Positions 1-8,872 of a DNA stretch of 64,000 nucleotides are shown here, piece after piece. The stretch comes from Oscillospiraceae bacterium (lineage in GTDB: Bacteria; Bacillota; Clostridia; Oscillospirales; Acutalibacteraceae). The stretch spans positions 1 to 64,000 of the forward strand of contig SVOW01000001.1 of NCBI GenBank assembly GCA_015066175.1, read 5' to 3'. The stretch's first letter is position 1. Each line of letters opens with the position of its first letter. The translations under genes and the position numbers were made by a program. The notes beneath the pieces were generated by a model. The model made no database searches, was not told the DNA's origin, and saw only the letters and a program-made list of their open reading frames with translations.

Positions 1-2
1 TT

Positions 3-71
3 CGTCCTCCTTTGATTTTTGCGGTTGATGTTACTTCTCCCATTATATCAAAGGAGGACTTATTTTTTTGA
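3..71 (+). CDS. possible C-terminal end of an upstream plus-strand gene
   Basis: One plus-strand frame is open from base 3 to a TGA at 69-71, 22 codons. A terminator-like hairpin follows at 136-163, which would make sense if a plus-strand gene ended here. The stretch is too short to recognise, and it competes with the reading of the same bases as a minus-strand promoter and ribosome site. Low confidence. Confidence 0.2.
   Translation, partial: RPPLIFAVDVTSPIISKEDLFF
4..59. repeat. 13-bp perfect inverted repeat containing AGGAGG
   Basis: GTCCTCCTTTGAT at 4-16 and its exact complement at 47-59 flank a 30-base spacer. On the minus strand a TATAAT lies at 48-43, and an AAAGGAGG ribosome site at 14-7 would serve a gene starting just left of the window. 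In a longer transcript the two arms would pair and hide that ribosome site. Alternatively this is a DNA-level operator. The arrangement is seen directly; the role is inferred. Confidence 0.5.
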
Positions 72-96
72 ATGAACGCTACTGCTTTTTTGATTT

Positions 97-115
97 CCAC
101 AAGTAAAACTTGTGG
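97..115. repeat. short hairpin CCACAAGT/ACTTGTGG
   Basis: A perfect 8-bp stem with a 3-base loop. No T-run follows, so it is not a terminator by itself. It lies between the left-edge inverted repeat and the terminator hairpin at 136-163. Confidence 0.4.
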
Positions 116-135
116 TTGAGTACATAATAAGATAT

Positions 136-170
136 ACGGATATACCTCACGCGGTATATCCGTTAATTTT
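136..170 (+). terminator. terminator hairpin upstream of pncB
   Basis: An 11-bp perfect stem, ACGGATATACC (136-146) with GGTATATCCGT (153-163), and a 6-base loop. TTTTTT follows three bases later on the plus strand. It probably ends a transcript entering from the left and insulates the pncB promoter. Confidence 0.65.
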
Positions 171-180
171 TTATCAATTG

Positions 181-208
181 TTGAATTTACAAAAAATAAG
201 TGTATAAT
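181..208 (+). promoter_or_regulatory. sigma-A type promoter of pncB
   Basis: TTGAAT at 181-186, a 16-base spacer, and TATAAT at 203-208. The pncB ATG lies 35 bases downstream, with a GAAAGG ribosome site in between. Confidence 0.6.
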
Positions 209-243
209 TATATCAATACATTTTTGAAAGGTTATGATTTATA

Positions 244-1695
244 ATGGTTTCAGAAAACGCACGTAATTTAACAATGTTGTTTGACTTTTATGAACTGACA
301 ATGGCAAACGGTTATTTCAAAAACGGAATTGGAGATAAAATCGCTTATTTCGATATGTTTTTCCGCAAAGTACCTGACAAAGGCGGCTTTGCCATTATGG
401 CAGGTGTTGAGCAGATGGTTGAATACCTGAAAAACCTGAAATTCACTGAAGATGATATTGAATATTTAAGAACCAAAGGTTTTGGCAAAGAATTCCTTGA
501 TTATCTTAAAAATTTTGAATTCAAGTGTGACGTATGGGTAGTCAGAGAAGGTACACCGATTTTTCCGGGTGAACCTATTGTTACTGTAAAAGGACCAGTG
601 ATTCAGGCACAGTTTATTGAAACAATGATTCTCCTTTCAATTAACCATCAAAGCCTTATTGCAACAAAAGCAAACAGAATTGTAAGAGCATCACAAGGCC
701 GTGCAGTAATGGAATTCGGCTCACGCCGTGCACAAGGTTATGATGGTGCAATTTTAGGTGCACGAGCTGCATATATCGGTGGTTGCGCAGGTACAGCCTG
801 CACAATTTCTGACAGTTTGTACGGTGTTCCTGCACTTGGCACTATGGCCCACAGCTGGATTCAGATGTTTGACAGTGAGCTTGATGCTTTCTGTGCATAT
901 GCAAGGGAATACCCTGACAACTGCACACTTCTTATTGACACATACAATGTCATAAAATCAGGTATTCCAAACGCAATTGAAGCATTCAAGCGAGAAGTGC
1001 TTCCCCGCGGTTTCAGACCAAAAGGCGTAAGAATCGACAGTGGTGACATCACATACCTTTCTAAAAAAGCACGTAAAATGCTCGATGAAGCAGGCTTTGA
1101 AGACTGCAAAATCGTTGCTTCAAACTCACTTGATGAATATATAATCCGTGATATGCTGATGCAGGGAGCAAAAGTTGACTCTTTCGGTGTTGGTGAGAGA
1201 CTTATTACTGCTTCATCAACTCCTGTATTCGGCGGTGTTTATAAGCTTGTAGCAGTTGAAGATGAAAACGGTGAAATGATTCCTAAAATCAAAATCAGCG
1301 AAAATGTTGCAAAAATCACAACACCCTGCTTTAAAAACCTTTACAGACTTTACGATAACGAAACAGGTAAAGCAATGGCTGACCTTATCACTCTTTCTGA
1401 CGAAACAATTGATGATGAAAAGCCATATGAACTTTTTGACCCTGAACATACTTGGAAACGTAAAACAATTGAGAATTTTACATCTGTTTCATTACAAGAA
1501 AAAATATTCGAAAACGGTAAATTTATCGGCAAAACAAGAGATATCAGAGAAATCAGAGACTATTGCGCTGCACAAATTGATACCCTTTGGGATGAAGTTA
1601 CACGATTTGAAAACCCCCACGATTACTATGTAGACCTTTCACAAAAATTATGGGAAGAAAAGAACAGACTTCTTGAAAACCACAAGACGAGGTGA
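244..1695 (+). CDS. pncB: nicotinate phosphoribosyltransferase
   Basis: Converts nicotinate, PRPP and ATP to nicotinate mononucleotide, the entry step of the Preiss-Handler NAD salvage route, in the cytosol. The 483-residue length fits the firmicute PncB family. The N-terminal [12 protein letters not shown], the FGSRRAQG segment, GTMAHSW (whose His is phosphorylated in the family), and VRIDSGD with IVASNSLDE of the phosphate-binding barrel are all present. The ATG at 244 follows GAAAGG. The downstream endonuclease IV starts 4 bases after the stop, so the two are co-transcribed from the promoter at 181-208. NadV (nicotinamide-specific) is a less likely reading because the whole sequence resembles nicotinate enzymes. 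Confidence 0.93.
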   Translation: MVSENARNLTMLFDFYELTMANGYFKNGIGDKIAYFDMFFRKVPDKGGFAIMAGVEQMVEYLKNLKFTEDDIEYLRTKGFGKEFLDYLKNFEFKCDVWVVREGTPIFPGEPIVTVKGPVIQAQFIETMILLSINHQSLIATKANRIVRASQGRAVMEFGSRRAQGYDGAILGARAAYIGGCAGTACTISDSLYGVPALGTMAHSWIQMFDSELDAFCAYAREYPDNCTLLIDTYNVIKSGIPNAIEAFKREVLPRGFRPKGVRIDSGDITYLSKKARKMLDEAGFEDCKIVASNSLDEYIIRDMLMQGAKVDSFGVGERLITASSTPVFGGVYKLVAVEDENGEMIPKIKISENVAKITTPCFKNLYRLYDNETGKAMADLITLSDETIDDEKPYELFDPEHTWKRKTIENFTSVSLQEKIFENGKFIGKTRDIREIRDYCAAQIDTLWDEVTRFENPHDYYVDLSQKLWEEKNRLLENHKTR

Positions 1696-1699
1696 AAAT

Positions 1700-2530
1700 A
1701 TGTTTAAAATAGGTTGCCATTTATCTGCATCTGCAGGTTACGTGCATATGTTTAAAGAGGCTCAGAGCATCGGAGCGAATACATTTCAGTTTTTTACGCG
1801 TAATCCTCGTGGCGGAAAAGCAAAAGCAATTGATGAAAACGATGTAAATGAATTTAATCGTCTTACAAAAGAAAACAATTTTGCGCAGATTCTTGCTCAC
1901 GCGCCATATACTTTGAATGCCTGCTCTGAAAACGAAAGAACACGTGAATTTGCTCTTGAAGTATTTTTAGATGATTTAAAAAGAATGGAGTACACTCCTA
2001 ACAATCTTTATAATTTCCATCCCGGTAGTCACGTAGGACAAGGTGTAGAAAAAGGAATAGAACTCATTGCACATACATTGAACTCTGTTCTTTTTGAGGA
2101 AATGACAACAACAGTGCTTCTCGAAACAATGGCAGGTAAAGGTAGTGAAGTAGGCAGAACATTTGATGAAATCAGAGCAATTATTGACAAAGTTGAATTA
2201 AATAACAAGCTTGGAGTTTGCCTTGATACATGCCACATATATGATGGCGGGTATGATATAGTGAATAACCTTGACGGAGTACTTGAAGAATTCGATAAAA
2301 TCATCGGACTTGACAGATTAAAAGCGATACATCTGAACGACAGTATGTTCGGTTTTGAAAGTCATAAAGATCGTCACGCTAAAATCGGCAAAGGACACTT
2401 AGCTTCAGATGCTATTATCAAAATAATTAATCATCCGAAATTACGCGACCTACCCTTCTTGCTTGAAACACCAAATGAACTTGATGGCTACGCAAAAGAA
2501 ATTGCTTTCCTAAAAGAAAACAGAAAATAA
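1700..2530 (+). CDS. nfo: endonuclease IV (AP endonuclease)
   Basis: A zinc-dependent AP endonuclease of base excision repair that cuts the backbone 5' to abasic sites. The 276-residue protein has the family's metal ligands in order: GCHLSAS near the start, [26 protein letters not shown] and HLNDS..GxxxDRHAKIG. An upstream in-frame ATG at 1673 would place the start inside pncB. ATG 1700 sits behind GAGGTGAAAAT, which includes the pncB stop, and matches the usual N-terminus MFKIGCHLS. Ends at a strong bidirectional terminator. Confidence 0.95.
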   Translation: MFKIGCHLSASAGYVHMFKEAQSIGANTFQFFTRNPRGGKAKAIDENDVNEFNRLTKENNFAQILAHAPYTLNACSENERTREFALEVFLDDLKRMEYTPNNLYNFHPGSHVGQGVEKGIELIAHTLNSVLFEEMTTTVLLETMAGKGSEVGRTFDEIRAIIDKVELNNKLGVCLDTCHIYDGGYDIVNNLDGVLEEFDKIIGLDRLKAIHLNDSMFGFESHKDRHAKIGKGHLASDAIIKIINHPKLRDLPFLLETPNELDGYAKEIAFLKENRK

Positions 2531-2539
2531 AAAAATAAA

Positions 2540-2568
2540 CCGTGGAGAAATTAAACTCCACGGTTTTT
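2540..2568. terminator. bidirectional terminator between nfo and rpsA
   Basis: Stem CCGTGGAG (2540-2547) with CTCCACGG (2556-2563). TTTTT follows on the plus strand. On the minus strand the stem is followed by TTTATTTTTTT. It closes both converging operons. Confidence 0.88.
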
Positions 2569-2579
2569 GTTATGTTAAA

Positions 2580-3848
2580 TTATTCAGCTGATTCTTCTGC
2601 TGCTACTTCTTCTGCTGCTACTTCTTCAACAACTTCTTCTGCTGCAGCTGCTTCTTCGATAATTTCAGCTTCTTCAGCTGCTTCTTCTTCAGCGAGAATT
2701 GCGCGAACTGAAAGGCTTACGCGTTTCTTATCGAAATCAATTGCTGTAATCTTAGCCTGAACTGTTTCACCTGCTGTGAGAACATCCTGAGGTTTCTCAA
2801 TGTGCTTATTAGCAATCTGAGAAATGTGGATAAGTCCATCAATGCCAGGGATAACCTGAGCAAATGCACCGAATGTTGTCATGCCAACAACTTTAACATC
2901 AACAACTGTTCCTTCGGGATAATCTCTCTTGAGGATTTCCCACGGATTATCTTCTGCACGTTTGAAGCCAAGAGAAATTCTCTTTTTCTCAGCGTCAGCT
3001 TCTTTAATGAACACTTTGATTGTGTCGCCAACTTTAACAACATCTGAAGGATGTTTGATGCGTTTCCAAGAAAGTTCAGAAATGTGAACCATTCCTTCAA
3101 CACCAGCTGCAAGTTCAACGAAAGCACCGTAATTTGTGAGAGTTTTAACAGTACCAGTGTATTCCTGACCTTCAGCCAACTGTGCCCAGAACTGTGAAAC
3201 AATTTCTTTTCTCTCTTCACGAAGCACTGTGCGGATTGAGCCAACAGCACGTTTACGTTTGTCATCAACTTCGATAACTTTAAATTTAACTGAAGTTTTA
3301 AGCAAATCATCAAGTGCCTGTCCCTTGGGTACACCTGTAAGAGATGCGGGAACAAATACTTTTACGCCGTTTGTGAATACGCGAACACCGCCACGTACGA
3401 TTTCAGATACAACGCCTTCAAAAACAGTATCTTCTGCTTCAGCAGCTTTAACAAACTCGTTCCAGAGTCTGCCTGCGTCTGCTCTTTTCTTTGAAAGCAT
3501 TACAGTGCCTTCTGCATCGTTAGTTTTCATGATGATAAGTTCAAATTCATCACCAATCTTAACTTCTTTAGCAGCATCAGCAGTAGGATCGTTGCTATAT
3601 TCGCTCATAGGAATAAAGCCAGCGTGTTTTCTGCCGATATCCACCTGAATTTCTGTGGGAGTGATACCCATGACAACGCCGATAACTCTCTGGTTAGAGT
3701 TCATGTTTGCAAGTGAAACTTCAAGAGCTTCTGTGAAATCCATATCATCGGTTATTTCTCTTGCAGCCTCGACATTGGTCACCTCCTGTTCAGCACCGGT
3801 ATCTACCTTTGCTTCAATTTCAATCGGTTCGTTAACAATTTCGGACAT
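2580..3848 (-). CDS. rpsA: ribosomal protein S1-type RNA-binding protein, four S1 domains
   Basis: A 422-residue S1 homologue that binds mRNA on the 30S subunit. Four S1 OB-fold domains run from about residue 50 to 385. The third (TGTVKTLTNYGAFVEL, MVHISELSW) and fourth (TTFGAFAQVIPGIDGLIHISQI) match the consensus best. The last 35 or so residues are almost only Glu and Ala, with a few Val and Ile. ATG 3848 follows GGAGG by 9 bases. The start overlaps the end of ispH by 17 bases in another frame, so its ribosome site lies inside ispH and translation is probably coupled. This is the last gene of the cyclophilin-to-S1 operon. Confidence 0.93.
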   Translation of the reverse strand: MSEIVNEPIEIEAKVDTGAEQEVTNVEAAREITDDMDFTEALEVSLANMNSNQRVIGVVMGITPTEIQVDIGRKHAGFIPMSEYSNDPTADAAKEVKIGDEFELIIMKTNDAEGTVMLSKKRADAGRLWNEFVKAAEAEDTVFEGVVSEIVRGGVRVFTNGVKVFVPASLTGVPKGQALDDLLKTSVKFKVIEVDDKRKRAVGSIRTVLREERKEIVSQFWAQLAEGQEYTGTVKTLTNYGAFVELAAGVEGMVHISELSWKRIKHPSDVVKVGDTIKVFIKEADAEKKRISLGFKRAEDNPWEILKRDYPEGTVVDVKVVGMTTFGAFAQVIPGIDGLIHISQIANKHIEKPQDVLTAGETVQAKITAIDFDKKRVSLSVRAILAEEEAAEEAEIIEEAAAAEEVVEEVAAEEVAAEESAE

Positions 3849-4683
3849 AATTATGTACCTCCTTTATTATTGAAGCAGGAGTCGAGGCCCCTGCGGTTAT
3901 GCCGATTTTTCTGAAATCAGACAAGTCAATACATTTCAACTCATCAGCAGTCTCTACAAGATACGTGGGACAATTGACCTCACATGTGCTTTTGAGTTTT
4001 TGTGTATTGGAACTGTGCCGTCCTCCGACAATCAGCATAGCGTCACATTCAAGGGAAAGAGTAACCGCTTCACTTTGCCTTTCATGTGTCGCAGAACATA
4101 TTGTATCAAATATTTTTGCATTTGTACATAGCAAATTAATATTTTTTTTGCAAATTTTCCACTCTTTTGCAGAAAAAGTTGTCTGAGCAACAATTATTAT
4201 GTCTTTTTTGCATAATTCACTATGATTTTTAAGCAAAATATTCAATTCATTATTATTTTTAAAAAAGTAAGTATTACCTTTTGCATAACTTCTGATTCCC
4301 ATAACCTCAGGATGATTTTCATCACCGGCAATGAGCACAGGAACATTTTCAGCAGAATTTTCAGAAACAATTTTATGAATTTTTTTAACAAAAGGACACG
4401 TTGCATCAACAAAATTTATACCTGAATTTTCAATTTTTTCAAGCAACGAATCAGGAATTCCATGAGTTCTGATTATAACAGTACTATCTTTATCTGCTTG
4501 CTCAGGTGTATCGATAATCTGTGCACCTTTTGATAACATATCATCAATTACCTGTTGATTATGAATAATCGGTCCGAGAGTAGAAACTCTTATATTATCG
4601 TTCAGAAGTTTATATGCGAGTTCGACTGCACGGTTTACGCCAAAACAAAAACCAGCTGATTCAGCAAGAATTACTTCTTTCAA
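3832..4683 (-). CDS. ispH: 4-hydroxy-3-methylbut-2-enyl diphosphate reductase
   Basis: Last enzyme of the MEP pathway. It reduces HMBPP to IPP and DMAPP on a 4Fe-4S cluster. The 283 residues carry the three cluster Cys in AGFCFGV (near residue 13), VDATCPFV (near 96) and TICSATHERQ (near 197), plus the conserved His in IHNQQVI. The start overlaps the plsC stop by 4 bases (ATGA). The 3' end overlaps rpsA by 17 bases. In several clostridia IspH and S1 are one fused polypeptide; here they are separate, overlapping frames. The gene implies that this organism makes isoprenoids by the MEP route. Confidence 0.95.
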   Translation of the reverse strand: MKEVILAESAGFCFGVNRAVELAYKLLNDNIRVSTLGPIIHNQQVIDDMLSKGAQIIDTPEQADKDSTVIIRTHGIPDSLLEKIENSGINFVDATCPFVKKIHKIVSENSAENVPVLIAGDENHPEVMGIRSYAKGNTYFFKNNNELNILLKNHSELCKKDIIIVAQTTFSAKEWKICKKNINLLCTNAKIFDTICSATHERQSEAVTLSLECDAMLIVGGRHSSNTQKLKSTCEVNCPTYLVETADELKCIDLSDFRKIGITAGASTPASIIKEVHNYVRNC

Positions 4684-5324
4684 AGTCCCATCCTCCAGAG
4701 TCTTACCGTTTCATCAAAAATCATTCTTGAAGCGTTTCTTATTTCTGATGTTGAACGTGCACCATCAGTAAACCCAAGGTCTTCAAACTTAATGAGTTTA
4801 CCATATCTTACTGTGCACGGTCTTCTTCCGAAACGTTTCTTTTCTCCCATATGAATTGAGCACGGAATCACATCAGCAGAAGTTGCCTTTGAAATAAGAG
4901 CAACGCCGGATTTTGCTTTCTGTGGCTCTCCGCCGTCTTTATTTCTTGTACCCTCAGGGAAAATACCGATTACTTCGCCGTGTTTGATAAGATTAATAGC
5001 ATATTCAATAGAAGTTTTATCGGATGATCCTCTTTTTACAGGGAAAGAGTTAAAATGTGTCAGGAAAAATCTTGAAAAAGGATTTTCAAAGTTTTCGTAT
5101 TTTGACATGAAATGAATAGCTCTTCCGCTGTTCATAGCAAGAAGTACAGGGTCAAATGATGTAAGATGGTTTGCAGATACTATGTATGCTCCCTTTTTAG
5201 GGAGATTTTCCTTGCCTTCATATCTTAATTTATATTTAAGAGCCATCACAAACTTGGCAATCGGCACTGCAAGGTCGTACATCAGATAGTTTTTTATTTT
5301 AGAATAATCAAAATACTCTTTCAT
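4680..5324 (-). CDS. plsC: 1-acyl-sn-glycerol-3-phosphate acyltransferase
   Basis: Acylates lysophosphatidate to phosphatidate in phospholipid synthesis, at the membrane. In 214 residues it shows the catalytic NHLTSFDP (the HX4D motif) and the glycerophosphate-binding FPEGTRNKDG. A hydrophobic stretch near the N-terminus fits membrane association. It overlaps cmk by 4 bases and ispH by 4 bases, both ATGA junctions, so the three are translationally coupled. The cmk-plsC-ispH-rpsA order is a known clostridial arrangement. Confidence 0.92.
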   Translation of the reverse strand: MKEYFDYSKIKNYLMYDLAVPIAKFVMALKYKLRYEGKENLPKKGAYIVSANHLTSFDPVLLAMNSGRAIHFMSKYENFENPFSRFFLTHFNSFPVKRGSSDKTSIEYAINLIKHGEVIGIFPEGTRNKDGGEPQKAKSGVALISKATSADVIPCSIHMGEKKRFGRRPCTVRYGKLIKFEDLGFTDGARSTSEIRNASRMIFDETVRLWRMGL

Positions 5325-5989
5325 ATTTTTTCTCCAATCAGCGCTGAAAGTTCATCAATTGATTGTTCAAGAGTATGACCGGTTGAATCAAAAATCACTG
5401 AATCTTCAGCAGGTTTAAGCGGTGCAATAGGACGGTTTGAATCCTGATAGTCTCTTTCTTTCATTTCTTCAAGAACCTGTTCATAGGAATCATTGATACC
5501 TTTTTCCTGAAGTTCCTTATATCTTCTCATTGCACGTTCTTCCACGTCAGCAGTCATAAAAATTTTAATCTGCGCATCAGGAAGCACAACCGTGCCGATA
5601 TCTCTGCCGTCCATAAGGCAATTATTTTTCTTTGCAATATCTCTCTGCAAATCGAGAAGAAAAGCTCTTACAGCAGGAATTGCAGAAACATTCGAAGCAG
5701 CCATTGAAGCTTCAGGAGTTCTGATTTCAATAGAAACATCTTCGCCACAAAGGAATACTTTCTGAACACCGTCAACAAATTTAAGTTCAACAGTTATATC
5801 TTTAAGCACTGCAGATACTCCATCTGCATCTTTGGTGTTGATGCCTTTTCTCAATGCAAAAACACCGATTGCTCTGTAAAGAGCACCTGTATCAACATAG
5901 ATATAACCTAATTTTTTTGCAATACCTTTTGCAACTGTGCTTTTGCCTGCACCTGCAGGGCCATCAATAGCAATATTGATTGAACTCAT
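5321..5989 (-). CDS. cmk: cytidylate kinase
   Basis: Phosphorylates CMP and dCMP with ATP. The P-loop GPAGAGKST sits at the N-terminus, followed by DTGALYRA and the NMP-binding DGRDIGTVVLPDA, in a 222-residue protein of normal length. Two in-frame ATGs exist. AAAGG lies only 2 bases before the one at 5998 but 9 bases before the one at 5989, so the latter (MSSINIAIDG) is chosen. It is followed at an ATGA overlap by plsC. Confidence 0.94.
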   Translation of the reverse strand: MSSINIAIDGPAGAGKSTVAKGIAKKLGYIYVDTGALYRAIGVFALRKGINTKDADGVSAVLKDITVELKFVDGVQKVFLCGEDVSIEIRTPEASMAASNVSAIPAVRAFLLDLQRDIAKKNNCLMDGRDIGTVVLPDAQIKIFMTADVEERAMRRYKELQEKGINDSYEQVLEEMKERDYQDSNRPIAPLKPAEDSVIFDSTGHTLEQSIDELSALIGEKI

Positions 5990-6004
5990 AATTTTCATCC
6001 TTTC

Positions 6005-7243
6005 TTATTCAGCTAAAACGCTTTTACCTGCAAGCATACCGGTTGAAAATGCAATCTGCAGATTAAAACCGCCTGTATAAGCATCAACGTCAATAACTTC
6101 TCCTGCAAAAAACAAGTTATCAACTTTTTTAGACATCATATTTTTAGGGTTGATATCTTTTACAGAAACACCGCCTGAAGTTACAATTGCTTCATCAATC
6201 GGTCTGAATCCGTTTATAGTCAACTTAAGATTTTTAAGAAGATAAACTAACTCTTCACGCTGTGCACGTGTAATCTGATTAACCTTCTGTGATGGCTTAA
6301 TACCGCTTAATCTAACAATAACGGGAACTAATTTTTTAGGCAGCAATCCATCAAGAGCATTGATAAAATTCTTGTTTGAATTTTCAAGAAAATCACGTTG
6401 AATACGTTTGTCAAGCTTGTCTTCATCAAGTGCAGGTTTCAGATCAATATAAAGTGTATATTTACCTTTTGTTACATTCTTCATATGTGAACTTGCGCTT
6501 AAAATAACAGGTCCTGAAACACCGAAATGCGTAAACAACATTTCACCAAAATCTTTATACACACACTTGTAGTTTTCGTTATCTTCCACACGTATAGCAA
6601 TATTACGCAGTGAAAGTCCCATTACACTGCTACACCAGCCTTCATGCACTTCAAGCGGCACAAGAGATGGTTTTGGATCAATAATAGTATGCCCTGTTTT
6701 TTCGGCTAAAATGTATCCGTCACCGGTTGAACCTGTAAGCGGATAAGATTTGCCACCCGTAGCAACAATTACAGATTTAGCTTCAATAAAAACATCATCG
6801 TAGGTTTTAACACCTTTTACAGTATTATCTTCAACGACAAGTTCTTTTGCTCTGCCTGTAATAACTTTTGCTCCGCTTGTAAGAGCAAATTTTCTTAATG
6901 CGTCGACAATATCAGATGATTTATCACTTTCAGGGAAAACCCTGTCTCCCCTTTCAACTTTAAGTGGCACACCATAATTTTCAAAAAATTCCATTGTATC
7001 AGCAGGCATAAATTTTGAAAAAGCACTGAAAAGAAATCTGCCGTTAACAGGAATGTTCATAATAAGGTCATTAAGCAAAGCGCAGTTATTTGTAACATTA
7101 CATCTGCCTTTACCTGTAATCATAACTTTTCTTCCGACTTTTTCGTTACGCTCAAGTATAACGGTTTCAAGACCTCTTTGTGCTGCTGCACCTGCAGCCA
7201 TGAGCCCGGCAGCACCGCCACCAATAACACAAACATCAATCAT
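6005..7243 (-). CDS. BaiN/HI0933-family flavoprotein (FAD-dependent oxidoreductase)
   Basis: The N-terminal Rossmann motif CVIGGGAAGLMAAGAAAQRG and the family signature VGRKVMITGKGRCNVTN identify the HI0933 (YhiN/BaiN) flavoproteins. The C-terminal FFAGEVIDVDAYTGGFNLQIA is the FAD-binding end. The length of 412 residues is typical. Some relatives reduce bile acids in gut clostridia, but most have no proven substrate, so no reaction is assigned. A TTG at 7252 is in frame but lies 1 base after GGAG. ATG 7243, 10 bases after GGAG, is better. The start overlaps the RpiR stop by 8 bases. Confidence 0.88.
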   Translation of the reverse strand: MIDVCVIGGGAAGLMAAGAAAQRGLETVILERNEKVGRKVMITGKGRCNVTNNCALLNDLIMNIPVNGRFLFSAFSKFMPADTMEFFENYGVPLKVERGDRVFPESDKSSDIVDALRKFALTSGAKVITGRAKELVVEDNTVKGVKTYDDVFIEAKSVIVATGGKSYPLTGSTGDGYILAEKTGHTIIDPKPSLVPLEVHEGWCSSVMGLSLRNIAIRVEDNENYKCVYKDFGEMLFTHFGVSGPVILSASSHMKNVTKGKYTLYIDLKPALDEDKLDKRIQRDFLENSNKNFINALDGLLPKKLVPVIVRLSGIKPSQKVNQITRAQREELVYLLKNLKLTINGFRPIDEAIVTSGGVSVKDINPKNMMSKKVDNLFFAGEVIDVDAYTGGFNLQIAFSTGMLAGKSVLAE

Positions 7244-8114
7244 CGTTTGCAATCTCCTCTATTTTATCATATACCTGGTACTCGTCCCATATTGCTTCAA
7301 GCGTTTCATAATCTTTACGCAATCCGTCACCTTTTTCAAGCGTTATTGCCGCAATAAGGGCGTTAAGCAGACTCAATGGAGCGACAAGAGAGTCAACTAT
7401 AGATGCCATACCGCTTTTTGCTTCAAGAACGAAATCAGACATCTTTGCAATAGGTGCATTTGAATTATCGGTAATTGCAATAACATTTACATCTCTGTCT
7501 TTCATAAAACGCACAGCACGTATTGTGAGAGCAGAATATCTGGGCATTGAAATAGCGATACATACGTCATCTTTACCGATTCTGAAAATGTCTTCATAAA
7601 TATCACTGTCACTGGAAACATCAATAAGCACAACATTATCAAAAATCAGTTTGAAATAGTAGCTTAAAAAACCTGCAAGAAAAGCTGCACTTCTAACACC
7701 GAGAATATAAATCTTTTTAGCTTTCATAATGGCTTTAACACTGTTATCAAAGTTTTCTTTTGAAACTGATTGCATTGTGCTCATAAGCAACTGCGAATCG
7801 TATTTCATTGTGTTATCGACTATATTTTCGCCCTTTGTCTGAGCATCAAAAACATCAATTCTCTGCACACCTGTAAGCTTTGAACGGATTAAATCCTGCA
7901 AGTCTTTCTGAAATTCAGGATAACCTTTATAACCAAGTTCCGTAGCAAAGCGCACAACTGTTGATTCACTGACATTAACTGTTTCACCTAATTTAGCTGC
8001 AGTCATAAACGCAGCAATTTCATAATGTTCAGTAACATAAGCAGCAATTTTCTTCTGCCCTTTGGAAAATTTATCAAATTTTGAATCAATAACTGATAAC
8101 AAAGATACTGTCAT
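7236..8114 (-). CDS. MurR/RpiR-family transcriptional regulator
   Basis: In 292 residues it has an N-terminal helix-turn-helix of the RpiR type (KLGETVNVSESTVVRFATELGYKGYPEFQ, residues about 40-68) and a C-terminal SIS sugar-phosphate-binding domain (IYILGVRSAAFLAG to VIAITDNSNAPIAKMSD). The family senses phosphosugars and controls sugar or amino-sugar catabolism. Its targets cannot be told here, because its neighbours are a flavoprotein and lipid, isoprenoid and ribosome genes. ATG follows GGAG by 8 bases. Confidence 0.88.
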   Translation of the reverse strand: MTVSLLSVIDSKFDKFSKGQKKIAAYVTEHYEIAAFMTAAKLGETVNVSESTVVRFATELGYKGYPEFQKDLQDLIRSKLTGVQRIDVFDAQTKGENIVDNTMKYDSQLLMSTMQSVSKENFDNSVKAIMKAKKIYILGVRSAAFLAGFLSYYFKLIFDNVVLIDVSSDSDIYEDIFRIGKDDVCIAISMPRYSALTIRAVRFMKDRDVNVIAITDNSNAPIAKMSDFVLEAKSGMASIVDSLVAPLSLLNALIAAITLEKGDGLRKDYETLEAIWDEYQVYDKIEEIANDD

Positions 8115-8146
8115 CGGGATTACTCCTTTTTTGTGCTGAAAAATAA

Positions 8147-8743
8147 TTATTCAGCAACTGAAATATCAATACTTTCAATCACAATATCATCAAAAGGTTT
8201 GTCAAGCATATCAACTTTTACACCAGCAATTTTATCAACAACATCCATACCTTCAAACACCTGTCCGAAAACTGAATGTTTGAAATCAAGCCAGGGAGTA
8301 CCGCCGTTTTCAGCATAAGCTTCAACGATATTTTCAGGGAAAGAATCAGGAATATTCTTCATCTGTGAAAGAAATCTTGAATCAATTTCTTTTGACTGAA
8401 CAATGAAAAACTGGCTTCCGTTTGTGTTGGGTCCTGAATTAGCCATTGAAAGTGCACCACGCACATTGTGAAGTTCAACAGCAAATTCATCTTTAAAGCT
8501 TCTGCCCCAGATGCTTTCGCCACCTCTGCCTGTGCCTGTAGGGTCACCGCCCTGAATCATAAAGTCATTGATAACTCTGTGGAAAATAATCCCGTTATAA
8601 TAACCGTTTTCTGCGTGTGTTACAAAGTTTTCAACTGTATTAGGAACTAAATCAGCAAAAAGTCTTACTGAAATATCACCCATATTTGTGTGAATAACTG
8701 CTATTTTCTCGCCTGACTGAGGCTTGTCCATCTGATTTAACAT
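8147..8743 (-). CDS. ppiB: cyclophilin-type peptidyl-prolyl isomerase
   Basis: Accelerates proline cis-trans isomerisation. The cyclophilin core is clear: [38 protein letters not shown] and [17 protein letters not shown]. There is no signal peptide, so it is cytosolic. At 198 residues it is a little longer than E. coli PpiB because of an insert (roughly residues 120-148) before the HSVFG motif. ATG follows GGAGG. It is the first gene after the promoter at 8778-8806, and no terminator separates it from the RpiR gene 32 bases on, so it probably leads the operon down to rpsA. Confidence 0.93.
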   Translation of the reverse strand: MLNQMDKPQSGEKIAVIHTNMGDISVRLFADLVPNTVENFVTHAENGYYNGIIFHRVINDFMIQGGDPTGTGRGGESIWGRSFKDEFAVELHNVRGALSMANSGPNTNGSQFFIVQSKEIDSRFLSQMKNIPDSFPENIVEAYAENGGTPWLDFKHSVFGQVFEGMDVVDKIAGVKVDMLDKPFDDIVIESIDISVAE

Positions 8744-8777
8744 AATAATCCTCCATTAGTACACAATTAATCAATAT

Positions 8778-8806
8778 AGTATAACATATCCAAAAAATAA
8801 TTTCAA
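8778..8806 (-). promoter_or_regulatory. sigma-A promoter of the ppiB to rpsA operon
   Basis: Minus strand: TTGAAA (8806-8801), a 17-base spacer, TATACT (8783-8778). It lies 35 bases upstream of the ppiB ATG. Confidence 0.75.
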
Positions 8807-8822
8807 TAAAAATTGTTTATAA

Positions 8823-8850
8823 AAAAATCACAGCGGAGAAAACTCCGCTG
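8823..8850 (-). terminator. terminator of the 460-residue zinc-ribbon protein gene
   Basis: Stem CAGCGGAG (8831-8838) with CTCCGCTG (8843-8850), followed on the minus strand by TGATTTTTTT. It lies just after the stop at 8873. Confidence 0.85.
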
Positions 8851-8872
8851 TTAAAAGTTGACATTTTAGTAA

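Noticed and set aside
72-119. 15-codon plus-strand peptide ahead of pncB
   Set aside because: The AGGAGG is 14 bases from the ATG and the terminator at 136-163 separates it from pncB, so a leader peptide role is not supported.
243-244. NAD-sensing riboswitch ahead of pncB
   Set aside because: The promoter at 181-208 leaves only about 30 bases of leader, too short for a riboswitch.
2542-2760. 72-codon plus-strand Ser/Ala-rich frame
   Set aside because: It is the antisense shadow of the Glu/Ala-rich tail of rpsA and begins inside the terminator.
3229-3648. 139-codon plus-strand frame opposite rpsA
   Set aside because: It is antisense to a clear S1 domain protein, with a Ser/Thr-rich composition typical of a shadow of Glu/Lys/Ala codons.
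8134-8154. Short hairpin GCTGAA/TTCAGC between ppiB and the RpiR gene
   Set aside because: No T-run follows on the minus strand and the stem is only 6 bp, so it is unlikely to be a terminator.
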